Shown one piece after another: positions 47,722 to 56,973 of a stretch of DNA of 64,000 nucleotides. The notes beneath the pieces were generated by a model. The model made no database searches. It was not told the DNA's origin and was given only the letters and a program-made list of their open reading frames with translations. Positions within the stretch are counted from its first letter, which is position 1. Each line of letters starts with the position of its first letter. Position numbers and translations under genes: made by a program. The stretch comes from Methylobacterium gossipiicola (GTDB lineage: Bacteria > Pseudomonadota > Alphaproteobacteria > Rhizobiales > Beijerinckiaceae): positions 206,900-270,899 of the forward strand of contig NZ_FOPM01000003.1 of the NCBI RefSeq assembly GCF_900113485.1, read 5' to 3'.

Positions 47722-49965
47722 ATGCCGGAAATCCGCCTGTTCGGCATCCGCCATCACGGCCCCGGCTCGGCCCGCTCGCTCCGGGCGGCCCTCGACGCCT
47801 TCCGGCCGGATTGCGTCCTCATCGAGGGGCCGCCGGACGCCGATGGCCTGATCGGTCTCGCCGCGCAGGCCGAGATGGCGCCTCCCGTGGCGCTCCTCGT
47901 CTACCGGCCCGACCAACCCCGGACCTGCGCGTTCTTTCCCTTCGCGGCTTTCTCGCCCGAATGGGTGGCCCTGCGCCACGGGATCGCGGCGGGGGCGGCG
48001 GTGCGGTTCATCGACCTGCCGCAGGCGATCCAGCTCGCCGACGATTTCCGCGCCCCCACGGCGCCGGAGGACGGCTCCGCCCCGGTTCCCGCCGCCATCC
48101 GGCGCGACCCCTTGGGCGAACTCGCCGAGGCCGCCGGGTATCCGGACGGCGAGCGCTGGTGGGACGCCCTGATCGAGGGCCGCACGGGCACGGACGGTGA
48201 CGTGTTCTCGGCCATCGCCGAGGCCATGGCGGCGTTGCGCGAAGCGTCCGAACCCGATCCGGAGGAGGCGTTTCGCGAGGAGGCCCGCGAGGCGCATATG
48301 CGGGGGGCGATCCGCAAGGCCGGCAAGGAATTCGCGAACATCGCCGTGGTCTGCGGCGCCTGGCACGTCCCGGCCCTCGCGCGCCACGACGCGCGCGGCC
48401 AGGCGGGCGCCGACGCCGCGACCCTGAAGGGTTTGCCGAAGACCAAGGTCGCCGCCGCCTGGGCGCCCTGGTCCTACGAGCGGCTGGCGATGGCCTCGGG
48501 CTACCGCGCCGGGGTGCTGTCCCCCGAATGGTACGACACCCTGTGGCACCACGGCGACCGGGTCGCGGCCCTGTGGCTCGCCCGCGCCGCCGCCCTGCTG
48601 CGGGCGGAAGACCTCGACGCCTCGCCGGCCTCGGTGATCGAGGCGGTGCGCCTCGCCGAGGCCCTGGCGGGGTTTCGCGGCCGGCCCCGGCCCTCCCTGG
48701 AGGATCTCGACGAGGCCGCGCGGGCGACCCTGTGCTTCGCCGACGACGCCCCCATGGCGCTGATCCGCCGCCGCCTCGTCATCGGCGAACGCCTCGGCGC
48801 CACGCCGGCGGACAGCCCCGGCACCCCCGTGGAGGCCGATTTCGCCGCCCAGTGCCGGCGCCTGCGCCTGAAGCCCGGCGCGGATGCGGGCGAGATCACC
48901 CTCGATCTGCGCAAGGAGACGGACCTCGCCCGCAGCCACTTCCTCAACCGCCTGCACCTCCTCGACATCCCGTGGGGCGAGCGGCGCCGGGCGCGGGGAC
49001 GCGGCACCTTCAAGGAGGCGTGGGTCCTCGCCTGGAAGCCCGAATGGGTGGTCGATCTCGTGGCGGCTTCGGCCGAGGGCGGCACCGTCGCGGAGGCCGC
49101 CGCCGGCCGGGTGCGGGCGCAGGCCCGCGCCGCCACCCGCGTCGCCGAACTCTCCGCCCTCATCGGCACCCTCCTGGACGCCGACCTCGCCGAGGTCACG
49201 GCGGACGTGATCCGGGCGCTCGAGGACCGGGCGGCGGTCTCGGGCGATGTGTTCGACCTCATGAACGCCGTGCCACCGCTCGCCGACCTCGCCCGCTACG
49301 GCTCCGTGCGCGCCGCCGACACCGCGCCGGTCCTGCGCGTCGTGCGCGGGCTGGTGCCCCGCGTCGCCGCCGGGCTGGTGGCCGCCTGCCAGAGCCTCGA
49401 CGACGCCGCGGCGGCCGAGGCGCAGGGCCGCGTCGTCGCGGTCTCGGGCGCCGTGACGCTCTTGGAGGAACCGGACCTGAAGACCGTCTGGGACGAGGCC
49501 CTGCGGGCGCTGGCCGATCAGGACCGCGTCCACGGCCGCGTCGTCGGCCGGGCGGTGCGCCTCCTGTTCGACGCGCGGGCGATGTCCGTGGCGGAGACCG
49601 GCGACCGGATGCGGCGCGCCCTGTCGCGGGCCTCCGGGGCCCTGCCCGCCGCCGCCTGGATCGAGGGGTTTCTCGAGGCGAGCGGCACGGTGCTGATCCA
49701 CGGCGAGGGCCTGCTCGGCCTCGTCGATGCCTGGCTCTGCGACCTCGATCCGGACAGCTTCACCGAACTCCTGCCCCTGGTGCGCCGCACCTTCGCGACG
49801 CTGTCCGCGCCCGAGCGCCGGATGATCGGCGCGGCCGTCGCGCGGCCCGGGGGGGGCGACGAGCCCGCCGGCCCCGAAACCTTCGACGCGGCGCGGGCCG
49901 CGCGGGTGCTGCCCATCCTGCGCCTGCTCCTCGGACCGGAGCCCACTCGGGGAGACGCCGCATGA
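47722..49965 (+). CDS. DUF5682 family protein with TraB/TIKI-like motifs
   Basis: A 747-residue protein. The first 40 residues (IRLFGIRHHGPGSARSLRA then FRPDCVLIEGPPDAD) have the pattern GxxH...S...PD..(V/L)(I/V)E of the TraB/PrgY/TIKI fold. A second GxxH occurs at residues 212-215 (VVCGAWHVPAL), like the GAGHVPG of TraB. Two GxxH motifs plus an early Glu (Glu35) are the putative metal-protease signature of that superfamily; this assignment is inference by eye. Residues 350-740 are a large Arg/Ala-rich, mostly helical region specific to DUF5682. Seven nucleotides after the MoxR stop, and its stop overlaps the vWA start (ATGA). Best candidate for the operon's catalytic effector. Confidence 0.75.
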   Translation: MPEIRLFGIRHHGPGSARSLRAALDAFRPDCVLIEGPPDADGLIGLAAQAEMAPPVALLVYRPDQPRTCAFFPFAAFSPEWVALRHGIAAGAAVRFIDLPQAIQLADDFRAPTAPEDGSAPVPAAIRRDPLGELAEAAGYPDGERWWDALIEGRTGTDGDVFSAIAEAMAALREASEPDPEEAFREEAREAHMRGAIRKAGKEFANIAVVCGAWHVPALARHDARGQAGADAATLKGLPKTKVAAAWAPWSYERLAMASGYRAGVLSPEWYDTLWHHGDRVAALWLARAAALLRAEDLDASPASVIEAVRLAEALAGFRGRPRPSLEDLDEAARATLCFADDAPMALIRRRLVIGERLGATPADSPGTPVEADFAAQCRRLRLKPGADAGEITLDLRKETDLARSHFLNRLHLLDIPWGERRRARGRGTFKEAWVLAWKPEWVVDLVAASAEGGTVAEAAAGRVRAQARAATRVAELSALIGTLLDADLAEVTADVIRALEDRAAVSGDVFDLMNAVPPLADLARYGSVRAADTAPVLRVVRGLVPRVAAGLVAACQSLDDAAAAEAQGRVVAVSGAVTLLEEPDLKTVWDEALRALADQDRVHGRVVGRAVRLLFDARAMSVAETGDRMRRALSRASGALPAAAWIEGFLEASGTVLIHGEGLLGLVDAWLCDLDPDSFTELLPLVRRTFATLSAPERRMIGAAVARPGGGDEPAGPETFDAARAARVLPILRLLLGPEPTRGDAA

Positions 49966-51140
49966 GCGAGACCGACCGCGCGGCGCGAGCCGAGCGCCTG
50001 CGCCGCTGGCGCCTCGTCCTCGGCGGCGGCCCGGCCGACGGCACGGGGGCGCGCCTGCAGGCGCGCGATCTCGGCCTCGACCGGGCCCTCGGCGCCCTCT
50101 ACGATTCCGACCGGAGCGGCGGCCTCGGCGCGTCCGCCCCCTCCGTGCCGCGCTGGCTCGGCGACATCCGCGACTACTTCCCGGCCTCCGTCGTGCAGGT
50201 GATGCAGCGCGACGCCTTGGAGCGCCTCGACCTCAAGCGCATGCTGACCGAGCCCGAGATGCTGGAGGCGGTCCAGCCCGACGTGGCCCTGGTCTCGACC
50301 CTCATCTCCCTGCGGGCCGTCCTCGGCGGACGCACGAAGGAGACCGCCCGCCGGGTGGTGCGCCGGGTGGTGGACGACCTGCTGCGGCGCCTGGAAGAGC
50401 CCCTGCGGCAGGCGGTGACGGGGGCCATCGACCGCGCTCGGCGCAACCGCCGCCCGCGCCACGCCGAGATCGACTGGAACCGCACCATCCGGGCGAACCT
50501 GCGCCACTACCAACCGGATTACGGCACCCTCGTCCCGGAGACCCGCCTCGGGCACGGTCGCCGCAGCCGGGGCAGCCTCAAGGACGTGATCCTGTGCATC
50601 GACCAGTCGGGCTCGATGGCGAATTCCGTGGTGTATGCGAGCCTGTTCGGGGCGGTGATGGCCTCGCTCCCCGCCGTCTCGACCCGCCTCGTGGTGTTCG
50701 ACACCGCCGTGGTCGACCTCTCCGAGGCCCTCGACGATCCCGTCGAGGTGCTGTTCTCCGTCCAGCTCGGCGGCGGCACCGACATCAACCGGGCGGTGGG
50801 CTACTGCGCCACGCGCATCACCCGGCCGGAGGACACGGTGCTGGTCCTCATCTCCGACCTCTACGAGGGCGGGGTCGAGGCCGGGCTCCTCGCCCAGGCC
50901 CAGCGCCTCGTGGCGGCCGGGGTGCAGATGGTGGCCCTGCTCGCCCTCTCGGACGAGGGCGCCCCCGCCTACGACAGGGACCTCGCCGCCCGGCTGGCGA
51001 CCCTGGGCGTCCCCGCCTTCGCCTGCACGCCCGACCTCTTCCCCGCCCTGATGGCGGCGGCGATCCGCAAGCAGGACCTCACCGCCTGGGCCGCCGCCGC
51101 CGGCATCGCCACGGTGCCGCCCGCCCCCCGCGAGGCTTGA
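49962..51140 (+). CDS. vWA-domain protein, last gene of the SWIM/MoxR operon
   Basis: A 392-residue protein: a 200-residue helical N-terminal region (RRLEEPLRQAVTGAIDRARR), then a vWA domain starting at about residue 208 (ILCIDQSGSMANS) with the MIDAS residues Asp214-x-Ser216-x-Ser218. The distal Thr is in GGGTDINRAVGY and the Asp in LISDLYEGG, so metal binding should be intact. The C-terminal 30 residues are a helical tail. Partner of the MoxR-type ATPase two genes upstream. ATG at 49962 overlaps the DUF5682 stop; the larger open frame from 48528 is a shadow. Confidence 0.88.
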   Translation: MSETDRAARAERLRRWRLVLGGGPADGTGARLQARDLGLDRALGALYDSDRSGGLGASAPSVPRWLGDIRDYFPASVVQVMQRDALERLDLKRMLTEPEMLEAVQPDVALVSTLISLRAVLGGRTKETARRVVRRVVDDLLRRLEEPLRQAVTGAIDRARRNRRPRHAEIDWNRTIRANLRHYQPDYGTLVPETRLGHGRRSRGSLKDVILCIDQSGSMANSVVYASLFGAVMASLPAVSTRLVVFDTAVVDLSEALDDPVEVLFSVQLGGGTDINRAVGYCATRITRPEDTVLVLISDLYEGGVEAGLLAQAQRLVAAGVQMVALLALSDEGAPAYDRDLAARLATLGVPAFACTPDLFPALMAAAIRKQDLTAWAAAAGIATVPPAPREA

Positions 51141-51249
51141 GGCGGTCCCGGCGCCACGAACGCCGTTCGAGACCGGCTCCGGGTGATCCGTTCGGTCTCC
51201 GGCCGGCGCGGCTCCCCCGCCGCCCCGTGACCGTCGACCGGATGCCGGA

Positions 51250-53301
51250 TCAATCCTCGACCTGAAAGGCGATCAAGGGCGCCTCGACGGTGAACAGGAA
51301 GCCGGTCGGCCGATAGAGAGCCTCGACCGTTCCCCCGACCTGCCCGGCGAGCCCGCGCTCGATCAACCGGCTGCCGAATCCCTTTCGGGAGGGGGGCGCG
51401 ACCGGTGGACCGCCGCTCTCATGCCAGGTCAGGCGCAATCGCGCGGCGTCGCCCTCCCCGTGGAGCGCCCAGGAGAGGCCGACCCGGCCGGTCGCGTTCG
51501 AGAGCGCGCCGTACTTGATCGCGTTCGTCGCCAGTTCGTGCAGCATCAGCGAGAACGCGAGCGCGACCTTGGCGCCGATGCGCAGGTCGGGTCCGCGAAG
51601 GTCGAAGCGCAGGCCCATCTCGGCATCGAGGTGGAGGGCGCGGGCCATCAGGTCGCGGATCGGGCTGCCGCCGATCTCCCCCTCGAGCAGCAGGTCCTGG
51701 GATTGCCCCAGGGCGATCAGGCGGCCGGCCAGAATGTCGCTCGCGGAGGCGAGGTCCGTGGCCGAGCGCAGGGTCTGGGTGGTGATCGCCTGCACGACGG
51801 CCAGGAGGTTCTTGAAGCGGTGGCTGATCTCGCGGACCCTCAGGCGCTGCTGCTCCTCGCCGTCGATGCGCGTCAAGGCGAGGCGGGCGCGCTCGGCGAT
51901 GGCCTCGGCCAAGGCGCGCTCCTCGTCGGTCCAGGCGCGCGGTTCTCCGTCGTGCAGGCAGAGAACGCCGACGAGCCGCCCGCCCGCCATCGCCGGCACG
52001 TTGAGGAGGGCGCCGATGCCGTAGCGGGTCAGGGCCTCCGGGTTCGACGCGGTTCGCGGATCGCGGCGTACGTCGGCGATGGCGACGGTCTTTCCGAGCC
52101 GCAGGTCCTCGACATATGTGCCGTAATCCGCATAGCGGTGGAGGCCGACCACGCTGGCCTGCCCGGGTCTGGTGAAATCCCGGGTGAAGGCGATGCTGCT
52201 CTGTGAGGCATCGACCGTACCGTAGGCCGCCCGGGTCAAGCGGAGGGCCCAGACCGCCGCCTGCGCCACCTCCACCAAGACGTCGTCGCGCTCGTTGAGT
52301 TCCCTCAGGCGGCCGCCGAGGGTCGTCAGGGCCTCCTGCCGCCGGGCCGCCTCATAGGCGCCCGTCTCGTCCCGGGACACGGCGAGGAGCCGCTCCGGTT
52401 GGCCGTCGACGCCCTCGATCGGCGTGACGGTCACGTTCCAGAATTTCGGGACGCCTCCGCGGGTGTCGGCCCATCCCGCGAACCGGCCGATGCCGCCGCC
52501 GCGCGCCGCCGCCAGCGCCGCCCGCGCCTTCTCGGCATAGGGCTCCTTCCAGAGGCGGTCCCAGCGGGTCCCGACGACCGTCGAGAGGTCGTCGATCTCC
52601 ATGAGGCAAAGGCCGGGGGCGTTCATGAAGGTCAGGTGCCCCTCGCGATCGAGCACCTTGATGCAGTCCGGCGAAGCGGCCAGGACGCTCATGAGGAACG
52701 CCTCGCTCTCCTGGAGCCTGGCGGACGCCTCCTCCTGCGCGCGGAGGGCGCGCCGTGCTTCCATGAGGGCCATCACCTGTTCGCCGAGCGCCCGCAGGGC
52801 TTCGGATTGGGTGAGGGTCAGCCCCGCCCCGCGCGGCTGGCGGTCGATGACGCACAGCGTGCCGAGGCCGTGGCCCGAGGGCGCGCGCAAGGGGATGCCG
52901 GCGTAGAAGCGCAGGCCCGACGGTCCCGTCACCGCGGGGTTGGTCCGCGTGCGCGGATCGTCGGTCAGGTCGGGAATGATGAGCAGGCCGGTCTCGGACA
53001 GCGCGTGAACGCAGATCGAGGAATCCAGGGGCGTCTCGGCTTCGTCGAAGCCGATCCGGGCCTTGAACCATTGCCGGTCCGCGGTGACGAGGGTGATCAG
53101 GCCCACCGGCGTCCCGCACAGCCTGGTCGCCAGCCGCGCGATGCCGTCGAAGGACGCTTCCTCCGCCGTGTCGAGGATACGGTACGCCTCCAGCGCCGCG
53201 AGACGGTCCGGCTCACCCGCGCCGAGGACCGCGTTCGGGAATGCGTCTTCCGCGCCCATGCCGTCGAACCCGACGACGCCGATGTCCGTGCCGAGCTTCA
53301 T
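51250..53301 (-). CDS. GAF-PAS-GAF sensor histidine kinase of the HWE family
   Basis: A 683-residue cytoplasmic kinase without membrane helices. GAF 1 is at about residues 30-185 (SFDGIARLATRLCGTPVGLI), PAS at about 205-320 (VLAASPDCIKVLDREGHLTF), GAF 2 at about 335-485 (ALLNVPAMAGGRLVGVLCLH). The HWE kinase core has the phospho-acceptor His in EISHRFKNLLAVVQA, the N box HELATNAIKYGALS and the WxE signature in LTWHESGGP. HWE kinases often sense light or redox and lack adjacent regulators. Start ATG 53301 was chosen over 53505, as the upstream residues are low-complexity. The orphan receiver at 25.8-26.2 kb is one possible partner. Confidence 0.88.
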   Translation of the reverse strand: MKLGTDIGVVGFDGMGAEDAFPNAVLGAGEPDRLAALEAYRILDTAEEASFDGIARLATRLCGTPVGLITLVTADRQWFKARIGFDEAETPLDSSICVHALSETGLLIIPDLTDDPRTRTNPAVTGPSGLRFYAGIPLRAPSGHGLGTLCVIDRQPRGAGLTLTQSEALRALGEQVMALMEARRALRAQEEASARLQESEAFLMSVLAASPDCIKVLDREGHLTFMNAPGLCLMEIDDLSTVVGTRWDRLWKEPYAEKARAALAAARGGGIGRFAGWADTRGGVPKFWNVTVTPIEGVDGQPERLLAVSRDETGAYEAARRQEALTTLGGRLRELNERDDVLVEVAQAAVWALRLTRAAYGTVDASQSSIAFTRDFTRPGQASVVGLHRYADYGTYVEDLRLGKTVAIADVRRDPRTASNPEALTRYGIGALLNVPAMAGGRLVGVLCLHDGEPRAWTDEERALAEAIAERARLALTRIDGEEQQRLRVREISHRFKNLLAVVQAITTQTLRSATDLASASDILAGRLIALGQSQDLLLEGEIGGSPIRDLMARALHLDAEMGLRFDLRGPDLRIGAKVALAFSLMLHELATNAIKYGALSNATGRVGLSWALHGEGDAARLRLTWHESGGPPVAPPSRKGFGSRLIERGLAGQVGGTVEALYRPTGFLFTVEAPLIAFQVED

Positions 53302-54192
53302 GCGGCGGCGAGACCGGTGTGGTGCGCGCGCGTCCGCGGGGGACCGTCGATGGGACCGACGGCGCCGCCGCCCCGGATTGAGAAGGTCTGCATGCGACCC
53401 AGCCCCGCCCCTTTTGCCGCCCCGGGTCGGGATCGTCCCCATGGGGCGCGGGGCCGCCATCGAAGGGTCCCGTACCCGGGCACCCCAGGTGTTTCGTTCG
53501 GCCACATCGTATGCGGCGGGGGCCGGATTGGAAAGGTTCCAATGCTAAGATTTCATTCATATTCCTCGCTTCCTGACGGTTGATGCGTCAATTTGTAGGA
53601 ATTGGCGACGATGGGCGGGCCTTCGCCGTTTGATCCGGCCTTTCCATCCCGTGCGAACGCGGTTCGATCCCTTCCGTGGCCCCGCCGCTCCCGATCCCGA
53701 AGGCCCAGCCTCACGAGACGCCCGCCCCTGAACGGTTCTCGCCTCGCAGGCGACGGTGCCGCCGGCGTTTATGAGAGGCACCAAGACCGCGCGCGATCAT
53801 GCCGGCGGGAAGGGTTTGTCCGAAACACCGGGGATGCCCGAACATTCGCGTGACATGTCCTGCCATTTCGTCGGTCGCGAGCACCCGATGCGATCGATGA
53901 GATAAAATCTGTCATTTTGGTTTCGAGAGAGAGGTTCGGTGTCGCCTGCGTTTCACGATCCTTGCCGTATCGTCGCCATGGACCGGAGCGGCGCTCGGAT
54001 CGGACAATCGCGGCCCGAAGGCTGTGCTCCGGCTCGGCTTGTCCGGCGAAGGCGTCGCGACAGTCCGGGGGCGTGGCGAAGGCTTCGAGACGCACACATC
54101 ACATTGCGGTGATCGCGGTCATTTGATCGCGATCATGGCATAGAACGTCAACAATGCGTCAAACGACGCGATCACGGTCCATGGGAGGCGGG
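53302..54192. other. Long non-coding stretch between the histidine kinase and the PAS-HTH gene
   Basis: About 890 nt. Short ORFs occur on both strands but overlap each other and show no family resemblance or good start signals. It contains family B repeat copy 3 (53708-53783) and AT-richer patches near 53530-53610 and 53895-53930 that may be promoters. Confidence 0.5.
53708..53783. repeat. Family B palindromic repeat, copy 3
   Basis: Shares GCCTCAC...CGCCCGCCCC, GGTTCTCGCC, CGACGGTGC and the right end GGCGTTTATGAGAGGCACC with the copy at 43457-43535, with several substitutions. The inverted arms are preserved in part. Confidence 0.6.
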
Positions 54193-55299
54193 ATGCCCAT
54201 ACGAGCCCTGATGCGCCCGCAGGAACCATCCGAGGGCGGTGACGCCTTACATGCCTTCTCGTGCCGCCATTTCCTCGAGTTCGTCGAGGATACGGGCAAG
54301 GTCGGCTTCTGGTCGGCGGACCTGCGCGCCGAGTACCTCGACGCGTCGCCGGGCCTCTCCCGCATCCTGGGATTGGACCCGGACTCCGATCTGACCTTCG
54401 GGTCCGCCTTCGACATGATCCATCCCGACGACAAGCCCGCCCATTCGGACCAGCTCGCGGCGCTGCGAAACGGCCAGCCCATCAACCGCGAGTTTCGCGT
54501 CATCCGTCCGGACCGCACTCAGCGTTGGGTTCGGCACCACGCCGAGGCGATCATCGGCCAGGACGGTCGCCCGAACCAGGGCATGGGGGTGGTGTTCGAC
54601 GTGACGGCGCACCACGAGGCCACCAACGCCATGCTGCAGCGGCACGACCGCCTCAACGCCCTCATCTCGGCCACGGCCGCCGTGCTCTGGACCACCAAGG
54701 CCAATGGCGAGCCGTCCGATATGGTCCAGTGGATGTCCCTGACCGGGCAGAGCTTCGACGCGATGCAGGGCCTCGGCTGGATGAATGCGATCCACCCGGA
54801 GGACCGGCCCCGGACGCACGCGGCCTGGATCACGGCGGTGGAGCATACGGCGATCTACAACACCGATTACCGGCTCCTCTGCGCGGACGGCATCTATCGC
54901 TGGTTCAACGCACGGGGCGCGCCGGTCCTGAACAAGGACGGCTCGGTGCGCGAGTGGGTCGGCGTCTGCCTCAACGTCCCGGGCCGGAGCCGCTACGGCG
55001 CGTCCGGAGCCGAGGCGTCGCTGCCGTCACCGCGATCGTCGCAGGCCGCGTCGGACTTCGCCGAAGCCGGCCTGACCCCGGGACAGGTCCGGGCCGCGCG
55101 CGGCCTGCTGGGTCTGTCGAAGGACGAATTGGCCAAGCTGGCCCACGTCTCCGTCTCGACCCTCAATCGGCTGGAGGACCCGTCCTCCGCCATCCAACCC
55201 CGGCACGACACCGTCATGGCGGTCCGTCGCGCCTTCGAAAAGGCCGGCGTCGAGTTCACCTTCGAGGCGGGCCGGAAGCCGGGCGTCCGCGAAGCCTAG
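54193..55299 (+). CDS. PAS-PAS protein with C-terminal XRE-type helix-turn-helix
   Basis: A 368-residue one-component sensor/regulator. Two PAS_3-type domains, about residues 18-145 ([37 protein letters not shown]) and about 160-275 ([36 protein letters not shown]), are followed by an HTH at about 300-350 ([20 protein letters not shown] then [12 protein letters not shown]) ending GVEFTFE, as in stand-alone alphaproteobacterial XRE proteins. No kinase or cyclase domain. Start ATG 54193 follows GGAGGCGGG; ATGs at 54154 and 54181 are alternatives. The stop TAG (55297-55299) shares its G with family A repeat copy 4. Confidence 0.8.
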   Translation: MPIRALMRPQEPSEGGDALHAFSCRHFLEFVEDTGKVGFWSADLRAEYLDASPGLSRILGLDPDSDLTFGSAFDMIHPDDKPAHSDQLAALRNGQPINREFRVIRPDRTQRWVRHHAEAIIGQDGRPNQGMGVVFDVTAHHEATNAMLQRHDRLNALISATAAVLWTTKANGEPSDMVQWMSLTGQSFDAMQGLGWMNAIHPEDRPRTHAAWITAVEHTAIYNTDYRLLCADGIYRWFNARGAPVLNKDGSVREWVGVCLNVPGRSRYGASGAEASLPSPRSSQAASDFAEAGLTPGQVRAARGLLGLSKDELAKLAHVSVSTLNRLEDPSSAIQPRHDTVMAVRRAFEKAGVEFTFEAGRKPGVREA

Positions 55300-55402
55300 T
55301 GCATCGATCCAGACGGAGGCTTCAGCCGTGTCTGGGAAAATTGATGCCAAAACAAAAGCCCAGTGCTCTGGCGCAGGAACGACGTGATTGCGTCACAGCA
55401 CT
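55299..55402 (-). repeat. Family A 104-bp interspersed repeat, copy 4 (inverted)
   Basis: Reverse-complement copy: begins GTGCATCGATCC and ends GTCACAGCACT on the plus strand, about three differences from copy 1. Its first base is the last base of the PAS-HTH stop codon. Thus both orientations occur at gene 3' ends. Confidence 0.9.
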
Positions 55403-55547
55403 GGGGCGGGGGGCGCCCTGTCCTGAGGATCCGGGGCGGCCCGGGTTGTTCCTGTCCGGCTTCGATGCGATAGCCCGGTCAGGGTGCGCGGTCCGTGGTT
55501 CGGACCGGCAGGACACGCGTTGGTCGGGCCGCCAGCGCCGGAGACCC

Positions 55548-56756
55548 GTGCCCGTGTCGTCCTCCTCCCCCCTGGCTCCGCCGCCGCGCCGCCGTCCCCT
55601 GTCGGCCCTGCGCAACGCCCTCACCAGCGAGGCCGGCGGCGGCCTCGTCCTGATGGCGAGCGCCGCCCTCGCGTTGGTGGTGGCGAACTCGGCCCTGGCG
55701 GGCCCCTACTTCGCCGCGCTCAAGGCCCATCTCGGCCCCCTGTCGGTCCTGCACTGGATCAACGACGCCCTCATGGCGGTGTTCTTCCTGCTCGTCGGCC
55801 TGGAAATCAAGCGCGAGGTGCTGGACGGGCGCCTGCGCACCTGGCCCGACCGCGTCCTGCCGGGGCTGGCCGCCCTCGGCGGCATGGCGGCCCCGGCCCT
55901 CGTCTACGCCGCCGTGAACTGGACCTCGCCCGAGACCCTGCGGGGCTGGGCGATTCCGGCCGCCACCGACATCGCCTTCGCCCTCGGCGTGCTGGCGCTC
56001 CTCGGCCCCCGGGTGCCGGTCTCGCTCAAGGTCTTCCTCACGGCGCTCGCCATCATCGACGACCTGGGCGCCGTCCTCATCATCGCGGCGTTCTACACCG
56101 CCGACCTGTCGCTCCCGATGCTCGGCGGCGCGGGGCTCACCCTCGCGGTCCTCTACGGGATGAACAAGGCCGGCGTGGCCCGCCTCTGGCCGTATCTCCT
56201 GCTCGGCGTGGTCCTGTGGGTGTTCGTGCTCAAGTCGGGCGTCCACGCGACCATCGCGGGCGTGTTGCTGGCCCTGACGATCCCGCTACGGCTCAGCGTC
56301 GGCAAGCCCGACGACCCGACCTCGCCGCTGCATATCCTGGAGCACGCGGTTCATCCCTGGTCGGCCTACCTCATCCTGCCGGTGTTCGGCTTCGCCAACG
56401 CGGGCGTGTCGCTGGCGGGGATCACCCCGCGCATGTTGCTCGACCCGGTGACCCTCGGGGTGGCGCTCGGCCTGTTCGTGGGCAAGCAGGTCGGCGTGTT
56501 CGGCCTGGTCCTCGCCGCGGTGAGGCTCGGACTGGCGCAGCGTCCCGCTCATGCGACCTGGACGCAGGTCTACGGAGTCTCGCTCCTCTGCGGCGTCGGC
56601 TTCACCATGAGCCTGTTCATCGGCCTGCTCGCCTTCGCGAACGCCCCGGAGCTCGAGGCCGAGACCAAGGTCGGCGTGCTGATCGGGTCCCTCGCCTGCA
56701 TGGCCGCCGGGGCGCTGGTGCTGCGGTTCGCCCCGGCTCATCCCTCCCGGCGCTGA
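55548..56756 (+). CDS. nhaA: Na+/H+ antiporter NhaA
   Basis: Electrogenic 2H+/Na+ exchange across the inner membrane for pH and sodium homeostasis. About 402 residues with eleven to twelve helices. It has [18 protein letters not shown], the unwound-helix region [17 protein letters not shown] and the ion-binding Asp pair in [16 protein letters not shown], plus [16 protein letters not shown] and [11 protein letters not shown]. All are hallmarks of NhaA. The start is GTG 55548 or GTG 55554, both near GGAG at 55540-55543; the open frame from 54261 is a shadow of the PAS-HTH gene. Single gene, preceded by family A copy 4. Confidence 0.92.
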   Translation: MPVSSSSPLAPPPRRRPLSALRNALTSEAGGGLVLMASAALALVVANSALAGPYFAALKAHLGPLSVLHWINDALMAVFFLLVGLEIKREVLDGRLRTWPDRVLPGLAALGGMAAPALVYAAVNWTSPETLRGWAIPAATDIAFALGVLALLGPRVPVSLKVFLTALAIIDDLGAVLIIAAFYTADLSLPMLGGAGLTLAVLYGMNKAGVARLWPYLLLGVVLWVFVLKSGVHATIAGVLLALTIPLRLSVGKPDDPTSPLHILEHAVHPWSAYLILPVFGFANAGVSLAGITPRMLLDPVTLGVALGLFVGKQVGVFGLVLAAVRLGLAQRPAHATWTQVYGVSLLCGVGFTMSLFIGLLAFANAPELEAETKVGVLIGSLACMAAGALVLRFAPAHPSRR

Positions 56757-56973
56757 GCCGGTTCGCGACGGCCTCCGCCCCGCGAGATCCGCCCCGCGCG
56801 CGAAGCGCCATGCGCCGGAAGTCCGGGCGTCGTCACGGCGCCGTCGAGGGCCGTCCGACCGATCGCCGTCCCCATGCGCGACGGCCGCCAGGGCCGACCG
56901 GAGGTCTGCGCCCCCATCCCCGGGGCGTTCGACACAAGCGGGGGTGGGGTCGGCAGGGAACGCCACGCGGGGG

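Noticed and set aside
46024..49701. 1225-codon open frame antisense to the SWIM/MoxR operon
   Set aside because: It runs opposite four well-supported overlapping genes and has the Gly/Arg/His-rich composition produced by reading high-GC genes backwards.
53909..54126. Short opposing frames between the histidine kinase and the PAS-HTH gene
   Set aside because: Both strands are open over the same bases with no ribosome binding site or conserved pattern; treated as non-coding.
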